Assembly: GCA_026745465.1 (NCBI GenBank)
Contig: JACYXH010000265.1
Location: 1-64,000 of the forward strand
Direction: 5' to 3'
Source: Lota lota
Taxonomy: Eukaryota > Chordata > Actinopteri > Gadiformes > Lotidae
DNA: 64,000 nt
Part shown: positions 12,424-23,625 of the stretch, piece by piece
Position numbering within the stretch: position 1 is the first letter of the stretch
Layout of the letters: each line of letters opens with the position of its first letter
Notes under the pieces: model-generated
What the model was told of the DNA's origin: nothing
Database searches by the model: none
The model's input: the letters and a program-made list of their open reading frames with translations, nothing else
Made by a program: the position numbers and the translations under genes

Positions 12424-12750
12424 GGAAGGGGGGTGAGGCTTGGTCTGGTCTGGGGTCCCAGGGTGAGGCTTGGTCTGGTCTGGGGTCCCAGGGTGAGGCA
12501 TGGTCTGGTCTGGGGTCCCAGGGTGAGGCATGGTCTGGTCTGGGGTCCCCCAGGTCTGGGGTCCCAGGGTGAGGCATGGTCTGGTTTAGGGTCCCCCAGG
12601 ATGAGGCTTGGTCTGGTTTAGGGTCCCCCAGGATGAGGCTTGGTCTGGTTTAGGGTCCCCCAGGATGAGGCTTGGTCTGGTCTGGGGTCCCCCAGGTCTG
12701 GGGTCCCAGGGTGAGGCTTGGTCTGGTCTAGGGTCCCCCAGGGTGAGGCT
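12424..12750. repeat. 30-bp minisatellite
   Basis: Tandem units of about 30 bp based on GTGAGGCTTGGTCTGGTCTG followed by GGGTCCCA, with some longer variants containing CCCCCAG. Roughly ten copies are present, all in one orientation. Confidence 0.92.
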
Positions 12751-14136
12751 TGTGTGTGCATTTGCTGGTGTGTCAGTGCATGTGTATCAAGTTAAGTCAT
12801 CCATTTGTATAGCCATTAATCACAGACACAGTCTCAAAGGGCTTCACAGGCCAGGATTGCACAAATGTGTGTGTAAGTGTGTGCTTGCGTGCGTGTGTGT
12901 GTGTGTGTGTGTTTGTGTGTGGTTGTAGCAGCAGATACAACAGATCCCTTGACGACAAGCGATGTAGACCAGCTGACACAGCAGCATTACTAATACACAA
13001 TCACAGCTGCGCTAAGGCTAAACTGAGCGAGTCCTGGTTGTTAAATGTTAGCCTTGCGCACCTTGACTGAGGGGCTGAGCCTGAGACGTTGCCTCTTTTT
13101 GTTGTTAGAATTGTTGTTCTTTGCTTGTCTCGTTTTAATTAGTGGAGGGTTGCGGTTCACCCACTGGAGTGATCGTCTTGTTCCGTGATCGCCTGGGGAC
13201 ACAGAGTCTGCAGCTGCTTTGAATGCCAAGCACAGTGAGCTCAGCTAGCCATGTCTGTACCCATGGATACAACAGCCATATAATACACCAACATGAATAC
13301 TGTAAGCCATAGAGAACGGCCTATGTAAAGAAAGACGCGTTGACCTACAGGTGGAGAGGTTCTTAATGACCAGTACGTACAGGCATCTGTTTATAATATT
13401 GATAGCGCATATTTTGGTTGTACATTTGATTTGACCTCCATTCAAAGTAAGTGTTCACCTCGAACATGACTAGCTGAGCAAACGAAAAGCAAATGTTTAT
13501 GCATGTGCACCACCGTCGTCTATCACTGTAAAGACACATGTTCCCTTCCATTGCTTACCATGTGCACGACATGTGTGTCCCAAAAGGTTTGTCATCAGAG
13601 CGCATTTAATTTAGCTTCATCATTCATGTACTCTTTTCCTGCCAGAGTTCTGTGTATCCTGACTGGCGTTGCAGAGACAACGAAGATAGAAATAAATAAT
13701 CTATTGACCGTTGGAGAGAGTTAAAGACAAGAGTGTATCATTTCCTAAGGGTAGTGCAGACAGTCAGTGCATTATGTAGTTGTACTCTTATCCCCATGTG
13801 ACTCTGTTGCCAGGCACTACATCTTGTGTTGTTGGTACTGAAGCTGCTCTCCTCCAGCATCCTTCCGAACAATTGGCCAGGCGTGGAACATGACCCACTA
13901 TATTTTGAAAGCCACTGTCTCGTGTGTCACTGCAAATTACATCCCCATTAGGAATCCAAGAAGGGGAGGCGGGGGGGGGGGGGGGTATTTCTGGCCAGGC
14001 TTGTACCTGGGGGTGCTGCTGGTCATCCTATTTAAATCTGCTACAAACAAAGTAACGTGCCAGAGGGGGTTGTTAGTTATTTGGCCATGTAGAAGGGCTC
14101 TTGCTTCAATATTGGTTTGCTTTGTTATTGTATTGC

Positions 14137-14233
14137 TATAGTAGGTGTCCTAGTAGCTATAGTAAGTAGTAGCTATAGTATAGTAAATAGTATAGTATAG
14201 TATAGTATAGTAAATAGTAGTAGCTATAGTCTC
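14137..14233. repeat. AGTAT/AGCTAT low-complexity tandem repeat
   Basis: Short units TAGTA, TAGCTA and TATAG are repeated over about 100 bp. Confidence 0.85.
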
Positions 14234-14358
14234 TATGTGTGCGGCTTTCCCTGAATAAGATGGAAAAGAGCAGGTCTGTGTGCGCCACGGACGGCAATAT
14301 TACACACCGCTGGCTCTGCTGCTTAGCCAAAATAATACGCTTGTTGGGGATGGATCAT

Positions 14359-14438
14359 CGGTAACCCCCGAGAATAAAACACTTCAGCGGGAAGTGTTTT
14401 TATTCTCGGGGGTTACCGAAGTGTTTTATTCTCGGTAA
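14359..14438. repeat. Near-perfect hairpin plus a third partial copy
   Basis: The left arm at 14359-14385 (CGGTAACCCCCGAGAATAAA then ACACTTC) is followed by the 5-nt loop AGCGG and its reverse complement at 14391-14418, with a single extra T. A third copy of the arm core, AAGTGTTTTATTCTCGG, follows at 14419-14435. This could be a fold-back transposon remnant or a structured RNA. Confidence 0.9.
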
Positions 14439-16995
14439 ACGGGGGCCCCGAAATGGGTTTTCTGATCTAAAAAGGTAGACAGGAGCCTGGATCTCTTGCT
14501 GGTTTGAAGAAGAAAATAAGAGATCTCTGCTGTCATTAAGAGAAGACCACTTTAGTGGACTAACGATCCACAGCCATGCCTTCAGTTTACACTCTCATTT
14601 ACTTTTGTATTATATTATAGTCATAGTGTAGGTTATTACAAAGATAAAATGGAGGTATGTTCTCTCATTTTGTCAAATTTATTATCGAACTAAAACATTT
14701 GCTGCTAATCCTGTAAGTGAAGCTACTACTGCCAAGTCCATGGCTGATTGGTTAATGACTTGAATTATTCACATTCAAGGTCATGGAGATTTCTTGTGAA
14801 AGACGCTAAAAGCAGCTTTGGCTTGAATAACTTGGCTAACTGTTGTCTTTGCTAATTCAGTGGTACCTCTTCAGAGTAAACTTGATACTTTTCAAACCCC
14901 AAAGCAAAGTGTTCAAGGTGACCTCATTGGGGAATACCGAGATTGTTACTGATGTTTGAACAACTTTGTGCATCAAAGGCACTCATGGCAGCACTGCGGC
15001 AATGAGAAGCAAACACAGCCAGAAAGCACAAAAGGAGCACTTCAGAGCATACCTGTCCAAGTCATCTCTTTACTTGATTTGTTTGGCAAACTCTCTGCGT
15101 CCGGTATCCAAAGCTCTTGGCAGTGGGACAGACCACTACCACTTAAAACATTCAGCCCATTCATCTCAGCCCCTTCTTCATGTTCACGTCTCTCAAGCTC
15201 TCTCCATAGGGTTTCCTGCGCCAGCATGCAGGTGTAGATGATTGTGCAGTGATTACTAAGGCCTAGTCCGTAGTCTAAAGCCAACACTGGACACAACTTG
15301 TGGACAGATCTCTATGAAGCATGACATGAATCCCTATTTAAAACTTCCTAGGGTTTTATTATTATTATTATTATTATTTTTAATGTTTCTCTTCTCTGAA
15401 GTTCAAAAACATCGGGCGAAGCTCGAGTGTGTCGCCGAGACAGCCGGTTAGCCCGTGGGAGGGCAGGACAAGTCCTTCCACCTGGTTCTCCTCTGTGGTC
15501 ATTATTCATAGCGTTGCTCCTCTCTGAATTGATCACTGTCACGGCTAGGCCTAGCACACTGCCCACTGCTTTTTGCTGCGCAGCCCCGCCCCTCTCCGGA
15601 TAACCACAAGCCTCTCTGGCAGGAGGGGTCACGCCTTGTTGCCGTGGCGTTGTCAAATGTGCTTTACCCTTTTCAAAGTGTGTCCTAAGTCTCTGTGCAC
15701 GTGCGCTGCCCCTGCATGTGTTGGTGACCCTTTTCCTTCTCGCGGTGGGTCTGTCCTACGTCTCTGTGTCCATGGGGTGCCTGTGCATGTGTTGTAGCAG
15801 CTGTTTCTCTTTTTCATTGGATGAGGTTGTCCCAAGGCCTGTTGTGCCCTGACCAATCAGACGCAGCCTCCCCTCCCAGCTCGCCGTTTCAATTGTTTTA
15901 AGCATTTGGTGAAAGCCAAATGTGACTTCTCCCAATCAGGGTTTGAGTAAGAATTACTTATGAATAATAAGAAACATGAATATTAAAAACAATAATGAGT
16001 AATATATATGTATAATTTATTTATTTTTTAACATTTGACTGTTGGTCTATTTGTATGTATGTGCGTGCTTGGTGTTCTCGTGCTTCTTGGAGTTTATTTA
16101 TTTACAAACCGAAAAGACAAAAAAACGAAACAAAAAACGAAAGAGAAAAATCCTTATTCTGTTTTTGAGAATTTTGTGTAAATATTGTTGTTTCAAAAAA
16201 AAAAAAGGTTAACATTTGTTGTACGCTGGATTTTCATTCGTCAACTTGAAATGTCGAAGGAAACATTCATGATAACAGTGGTGTTGATAATGCTGATCCT
16301 ATATCTCTGCCCTTCTTGAATAAGGGCTTTTGATGCCCCCGCTGTATTTTTGTTGGGAGGTTTTGTAAGTCGGGCTGAAGGAGTGTTACCCAGAGGCATG
16401 CCAAGACTGCTGTAGCAACGTGGACACATCCAAAAAGAAAAACTCATGCCCCTCACCCCCCCATATAATAGACCCAGTGAGGGACACAGCACCACCAGCC
16501 ATGGACCCTGCATTATAGGATTGTAGAGGATCTGTTCAATTGCATAACACTGGAGATGTTCTACAGCGCTGTGTATGCTGTGTACTGTGGTGTGTAGCAG
16601 AGAACAGGAAGCATCCTTGTGGAATGATTCTGTCTCCGTTGCCTGGCTCTCCATCCCAAACCCCAGCTCATCTCATACGCCCTTTGGATATACTGTAATG
16701 CTATTGTGTTAGCATGGGATTTGGCCAACACCCTAATGATGCCTTGCTCATTGCATTTGGCCACATTAGTGCAGCCGTGCTGTCAAAGCCAGGGAGACAC
16801 TGGACACCGATGCTAGGGAGGATAGGGTGCCGGCGTTTTGACCCCGCAGCAGCAGAAAGCACATGCAATGTGGGACTTAGGCACTCACTTCTGGAGGCAG
16901 ATATTACAAAGCACAAACTCAGAGTCTTTAACTCATGTAACAGTCCGGTTTCCCCTAGCTCAGCTGGACGTCTATTACATGTCCCCAGTTAAGGC

Positions 16996-17027
<32 letters not shown>

Positions 17028-18256
17028 ATACATACACACTTGGCTTACTACCCTGGTATTCATTTGTACTTCTTCTTTTATACCAGACTTACATTGTCCT
17101 GGCAATGCAGACACCAGAACATGGCCAGGGCTTTTGGCTGCTCGTTTCACTGCAGGTATCTCCGCACCCAAGTTCACATCTCCATATGCCTTAGCCCTGT
17201 GTGTCTGGCATAGGGCCTCTGTGCGAGGAAAAGAGGCTTGTCAATGTCAGGCTACTTTTAGTACTCTACTTAGTGTGCGCAGACTAGACTAGGACACAGC
17301 CATGAGACTACCCTGCAGCAGTCTGCAGGATGTGGCCTTTTCCTTATTGGTCACTGCATCCCTCTGAGGGAGGCTTTGCACGTTAGCAAACACTCACACG
17401 CACACACATGAATACATACGCTCACAAGTACTCACTCTCTCTCTCATGCACACACAAACACACGGACAGGAATTGACATGCAAGAAACAAAACCCTTTCT
17501 TAAAGGCCAGACTGCTTTTGAAACATTCACAATGGCGAGTGAGACAGCGTTCTTAGAGAATTAGCTAAAGCTCCACAGCGATCAATATAGCAGCAGTGTC
17601 TCGCTTTTATAACTTTCGACATTCCTAGGTAATATTATGAGCCAGAAATGCAATTAAAGCCAAACCCAATGGCAGGCACCATGTGAATATTCCACTTTGT
17701 CTTAGGCAGCAGGGCTTTCCACGATGGCTGTATCTTGGATGTGGAGGGTACCACTCCTTTTGTTCTCCCTGACTTCCCTCCCAGCTTGCCATAGCTCACC
17801 TCCTCAACAAAGAGTGCTCTGACTTTAAACACACAATTGAGAGGTGCACAATCTAACGTTTATTTGTTGTTTCATGTTTATTTATGTATTTTTTGCCAAC
17901 TTTGTATAGTGTATAAATATCTATAATTATATGACAAAATGACAGTACTGTATAGATTTTAGCTGCCTAGTAAGGTTAATAGTATATACTTGGTAGACTA
18001 AAGGGAAACGCATAGAGCCATCCAAAAGCCAGTTATTGCGAACATGCTTTCTGTCAACTCTGGTGCCACTGGGTCTTTTTGTATCATTTCTGCTTTAGTT
18101 TGTATTTTATTTATTTTTTGGCCAGTGGGAACCAAAGAGTGTGTACATTTTTCTGTTATCTGTTTGTTGATTTTTTAATTTTTTCTGACAAGACACAGCG
18201 AGGTTCCGGCAGCCAGGAGAGTGCTTTGGAATGCACCATTGGACCCTGTGCAGTAG

Positions 18257-18257
<1 letters not shown>

Positions 18258-18316
<59 letters not shown>
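18258..18316. repeat. (TG)n microsatellite
   Basis: About 58 nt of pure TG dinucleotide. Confidence 0.95.
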
Positions 18317-18318
<2 letters not shown>

Positions 18319-19966
18319 GGTCCATAGTAGTATTAGTGCTCTACGTGCAGTGCCTCCCTTCTTCCTCCTAATTGAATCATGTGATTCAGAGCGCGTTAAG
18401 GTGTGTGTGACCAATGTCATCCTCAACCTCTCTCTCTGTCTCTCTCCCCCTATGTCCACTCTGCTCTTTCATTATAATCTTTGATTTCATTCGCGCGAGT
18501 ATAGATTTTCGCTACATTGGCCTCGTTGTTCATTTACTCTCTTATTGAACTGTTCGCAGGCACACCTAGCCATGAGTTTGATCAATTAATCAGTTATCCG
18601 TGGTCTCTCGTCCCCGAATCTCTCTCTCTCTCTTTGTCCATTAGCAAACCGGAAGGCGCTTGCTCCACCAGGGTAATGAACCCACTAGGTCACTACTAAA
18701 TGAGTTGGGATTTGTGCCGAGTTCCCGCCTTTTTGTTTCCCACTGAGCCATGCGAGGACAGCACAACTTGTTTTCACACTAACTACTCCAAAAAAGCAAC
18801 CTGAGCGAAACAGATGTGACCACAGCCTCCCTCCTCTAAAAGAGAGGCGGGGCAGCTGTCAGCCCATCGGGGAGAGACACCGCGCGTTCGTTCACTGAGG
18901 GATGCTTTGATATGAAACAAGGCTTATGGTGGCCGGGGAATGTGGGGTCGCCCCTTAAGTGAACTACGTTACACTAGTAGGTAGTACGAGGATAGCCTTA
19001 ATAATGGTCCAACTACTTGTGCTGGGAATGGGATATGAGCACTAATCACGCAATATTATGAACCTCTTTTTTCCTCCCTGATTCCTGGATTCCTGTATCT
19101 ATAGCTCCCGTGTGTTGTAGCTTGGTCGCCCTGTACATACGCGTGTAGTACCATTGACGTTGTTGTGTTAAGGACTAGGAAGGGATTCTTACTGGGTGGT
19201 GTGTGGGGGGGTGGGGGGCATAGGTTCCCCCTCTCTCTCCCTGCTCTCCCTTCCTATTTATAACTTAAAACATTCCATTTAATCTAAAGAGGCTAGGTGG
19301 GAAACCCAGGGGGGGTGAAGGCATAGCCACTTTCACCTGAGCCCCGATCACATCCCTCTCTCTCGCTCTCGCTGTCTGGTCTCGTCTCTTTTAGGAGCTC
19401 ACAGCAGCCCCTTCAATCCTAAAAGGCCTCTTTGCTCCTCCGAAGCCCCACCCCGTGTTGACCTCACTAGCGTGGCGAGGTCACCGCGTGCACCGATTGG
19501 ATGAATAGCTGCCGTGCTCCAAAGGCGGTGGTGGGGAGGATGTAATCTGAGTGGCCATTTATTTCCAGGAGCCTCCAGGCCCCGCCCTTGTCTCCGCCCC
19601 AAAATGAAGACTGGTTGTTGTGGTGGAGAGGTGGGGAGGTGGGGAAGGGTGGGGTGGGGTCAAGATGGAGGCGAGAGAGCCCTGAGGAGGAGTCAGAGGG
19701 GCGTGTCTCTTTGGGCACAGCCTCCTCGCAGGAGAGCAGAGGGCAAGAGAAATCCCCATGGCCACACCCGGTAACAGTTTTTGTTTTGTGTTCCGTGTTT
19801 TGTTTTTGTTCATTGGGTTTGTTGCTTTTCGTTCCTCCAGCCTCTCCTGTTTTTTGGGCCGAGCGGACTGTGATCTGGTTGATTTTCTCGTCCTCTTCCA
19901 TCCTTCTGTGTTATAAGGTGTGTTGGGATGGCAGAGTTATGGAGCTGAGCTCTGATTTTGTTCTAT

Positions 19967-19972
19967 AATAAA
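19967..19972 (+). terminator. Candidate distal polyadenylation signal
   Basis: AATAAA is followed after about 20 nt by T/G-rich sequence (GCCTTGAGTGCTTCTTCGGT). It could end a long syt7 3'UTR or an unrecognised + strand transcript. Confidence 0.3.
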
Positions 19973-21797
19973 GAATCGTTTTTACTATGCCCGCCTTGAG
20001 TGCTTCTTCGGTCTTGGTATGAGATTTACTGAGCATGAACAAGTAATTGGGGGAGTGATGCTATTGGTTGAGTTATTTCTGCTAAGCGTAAAAGTGTACA
20101 TGCATGCATACATACATACATACGTATATATACACTGTATACATACAATATTGTAGCTGGGTAACTAATATAATAATTACAGCTTAAAATACATCATTTT
20201 CTGTTTGATCTATATGCTCATTACATGAAAGCCGACGGCAGCAAAGTATATGAGCCCAATTTGTCACACATAATTTTTCTGTGGCAGAAACTCTTGGCTA
20301 TAATACATCATTCGGCAGCAAACATATTAATCACTCTGTTGAGTATTACAGTGGGAATCCTTCATGTAACGGCAAGATTAAGACGCATCCTTTCACGGAG
20401 CCTGGACAGCTCTTAATTAGTCTAGTTGATTGTGCGTACATAGACTTGTCACCCATTATGCATACCATCTCATCAATAACCCAGTCTTGACTGAAGAAAG
20501 GGAATCGTCATCGCACCTGTTGAAACACGCGTATATTTCTCCCAACTGTTACACCTCCAGTGTGCCACAGGCCTTCAGCCAGACCTGTCGCGCACACCTG
20601 TCCTGTCAGTGTAACGTTCCCCCTAGCCCTCTCGTCTCTCTCCTTCTTAGCGGGATTCACGCAAAAGCTGAGTGAAAGCCAAAATTGAAAAAGATGACAA
20701 GGCAATTTATTAGGACCCGTCTGTGCCAGATATGCCTGTTAAGCACGGGAGGAGTCACAGAGAGAGAAGGAAAAAGGGAAAGAGATACGTCTTGGTGAAC
20801 ATAAGGGAAGCAGAGAACCATGTCCGCCAGATCTGCCAAACAAAGGAAGCCCTTTCAGAGCCGGGTTACTACATGATAGGAGGTTACTACCGCACCAGGC
20901 CCATTCTACGGCGGACATGGACACTAGGAGGCTATTGGTAAATGGTGGACCCTCCTACACCACGGAGAGCGAGGCTCGAGGCTGCCGTTTTTGTATCTTC
21001 CTCACCGGAACTGTGGGAAGACCCACTGCAGCGGTGGGAAGCAGGCAGACGGGCGTGCGGAGGACAGGACGGCAGCCAGGCTCCTGCAGCCAGGGGACTG
21101 GTGTGTTGTCCTCCGCTGAACTACCAACAGACGGCTGCAGGCGAAACCAAGAGCAGCTCTCCGCGGGAGACCCCCGTCGCATGCTCACCTCCGTCTATTT
21201 TTAGAACGGCTGCACCCACCGTTCCCCCCCCCCCCCCCCCTTCCCCCCCCGCAGTTTCCCCCCAATTGGGGGGGAAAAAAACAATGGCTAGAATTCCTGC
21301 ACATGCTTTGAGGGGCTAGCTGTTATCATTCAGGTACAGCAAAGAGAGGTTCACTCTGTGGCTGCGTTATTGGGTATGGTGAGGGGAATCTTGCCAGGGG
21401 GGCATGTTGTTATTAGAAAGTGCACACGGCAGACATGGGAATTTATGAAGCAACCTTTGTTGCGGATTAATGGACACAAAACGAGGCAGCTCGTGGCTCA
21501 CACACACGCATCTGTGATGTACAAAGTGCTATATGAATATATATTTAAAAAAAGAGAGAATATATCAATCATCTGCACATTGTGACAGAGACAAAGAAAG
21601 CAGGAAATGAAAGTCGGTTTCAATGATCCACACATTTCTTTTCTTTTCTTCCTGTGGTTATTTTTGGTTCGGGAGAAGATAATGAACAGGCCTGGCACTA
21701 CAACATGTCAGGCGAGAAGAAGGGGAATACAAAAATGAAAGAGTCGATTCTGCACAGAGGCGGCAGCTTGGTGGAGAGCGACTTCAAGTGCCAGAGC

Positions 21798-21798
<1 letters not shown>

Positions 21799-21835
<37 letters not shown>
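21799..21835. repeat. (GA)n microsatellite
   Basis: Pure GA array of about 37 nt. Confidence 0.95.
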
Positions 21836-21838
<3 letters not shown>

Positions 21839-23212
21839 CAGAGCACAACAGGATGTGACAGAGGTGTGGAATGGAACTGAATGTGAGACCATGGGAATGA
21901 GATGGGAACAGAAGCTGGGTGTGAATTAACGTGCAACAATTCTTATGTATGTTTTGTATTATTGTATATAATGCATATTTATATATTAAACTATAAATAT
22001 GCAGTGCCACAATTTGCATACACAAAATGTAGGCCTACATCATAACGCATCTCACAGGTAATCTAGAATGGACTAAATACAAAAAATGCAATGTTATTTG
22101 ATCAAGCATAAAATGGATAAACAATTAGTATTGTTATCATACATACAAACAGGGCGGGTGCGTGATTTCCTCTGAGGCGATTTAACATTTATCTATGTTA
22201 GCTTAACGTTGCTTGCAATCCTCCTGTTAGAAAACAGAGACAGTCACCGGGAACATGAATGGGTGCTAATGAATCTGTGGGCTTGAGGGTGTCAAGGCCT
22301 CAATCTCCGGAAGCAGGAAACACAGTGTTTAATCAAAACATAGGCTTGAGTTCAGACACACAGTTGACAGCCGCTTAGCAACCACTCAAAGCATTTCAAA
22401 CGGTATATATGGACATTATGGTCGAAACCAAAAAACCAAACAGAACATCTGATCCCTACCTTGCAGATTGAGAGTATGTCCATGTTCGATTCCTTCTAAA
22501 ATTTTAATTTATTAAACAAGTAATACTTATTAATACAATTAAGCAACATACAGTCATAACCCAGTCATAACCCTAATTGTTAATATTGTGATTAGTATTT
22601 GTAATAGTGATGGTAGCAGAAGATGTGTAGGCCTAGTCATAGTAGTAGCCTACCACTAGTAGCAGTGCCTAGATAGTATTAGGCTAGACTTTTTCCCCCC
22701 AGTCCTTCAATAATGGATAGCATCAATAAAAGATATGCTTTAGCTACATTGGATTGTGAATATTTGATTGATTTCATATTAAAACCATCATTCAACCATC
22801 ATTCAACACACCAAGGTTGCTTAGTGTGGTCGATGCTGAATGGTGGTTTTAATTGCATAAACTGTGGCTCCATAGTGCCATCCAGTGGTCAATTTCTACA
22901 GCTCATACATTTCAGTGACCCAGTTTAGCCTGCCATTGCCATTGTGATAAACATGGTAAGAAGCTAGCATTACAGCAGATCTTAGAGATGACTTCTGAGG
23001 TAAATAGGTGAAGACTGGTTTTGAAACAAATGTAATAGTTCATGTTGTGGGGAGACTAATTATAACAATTTAAGTAATTCTGAATAATTGTCAAGAATAA
23101 TTGTGAAAATATAGCACATGAGTGGAATATAATGTACATTGTGCTTTCTGCTATCCCCGTGAAGATTGATCTCATTGCCCATAAACCGGAGTATATTGTT
23201 CCGGTGCCATGC

Positions 23213-23225
23213 GTCTCCTAGCAAC
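23213..23225 (+). promoter_or_regulatory. RFX X-box at the saxo4 promoter
   Basis: GTCTCCTAGCAAC fits the RFX-family X-box pattern (GTNRCC-type half site, 2-nt spacer, RGYAAC half site) with one position off in the first half. It lies just upstream of the inferred noncoding first exon of saxo4, a motile-cilium gene. RFX2/RFX3 with FOXJ1 control such genes in vertebrates, so the position fits the function. Confidence 0.6.
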
Positions 23226-23229
23226 CAAG

Positions 23230-23310
23230 ACTTGTTTCCGTACGAATCCGCGGCTGCCGCGAGCCAGATAGCCAGCTGGAAGAGTTCCAGTCGCTACCTG
23301 GAGGCTTCAG
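23230..23310 (+). other. saxo4: Inferred noncoding first exon of saxo4
   Basis: GGCTTCAG followed by donor GTATGC at 23311 and a pyrimidine-rich acceptor (TCTCTCTCAG) at 23616 define a short intron placed between the X-box and the coding start. The 5' edge is a guess. Confidence 0.4.
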
Positions 23311-23625
23311 GTATGCCCAGTCCGTTGTGACTTTAGAGACTGCAGACTTTCGAATCAGACTTTAGAGACTGCATTCAACACCGTGGCGGAATTGTGTTAA
23401 ACGAATATGAAACGGTGGTTTTACATTTGCTCAAACGTGGGAAGATTTCGTCATGAGTCTACATTCAACCAACATTAGTCAAAAGTGTGTGATGCAAGTT
23501 AACACACTTGGATCATTAAGAAATGTCCAGAGTCTCTCTTTGATCCCCAATTGTTCACAATCATTTCCGAAATGTATATTGTGAGGTAAATGTTTGAGAA
23601 ATGTGGTCTCTCTCAGCCGAAAAGA

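Larger units (their letters stand above)
10565..23200. other. Noncoding region between syt7 and saxo4 (part is probably syt7 3'UTR)
   Basis: No protein-coding exon recognised on either strand. The first part must be syt7 3'UTR. Contents: a CT/CTC-rich stretch at 10,800-10,860, a minisatellite at 12.4-12.75 kb, AGTAT repeats at 14.14-14.23 kb, a hairpin at 14.36 kb, a (TTA)n at 15,357, (TG)n at 17,003 and 18,258, a (GA)n at 21.8 kb, and a candidate polyA signal at 19,967. The rest looks like unique AT-rich intergenic sequence. Confidence 0.6.

Noticed and set aside
20723-20941. 72-codon open frame with a basic start (SHRERRKKGKR)
   Set aside because: There is no recognisable family, no splice or codon-bias support, and it lies in plain intergenic sequence.
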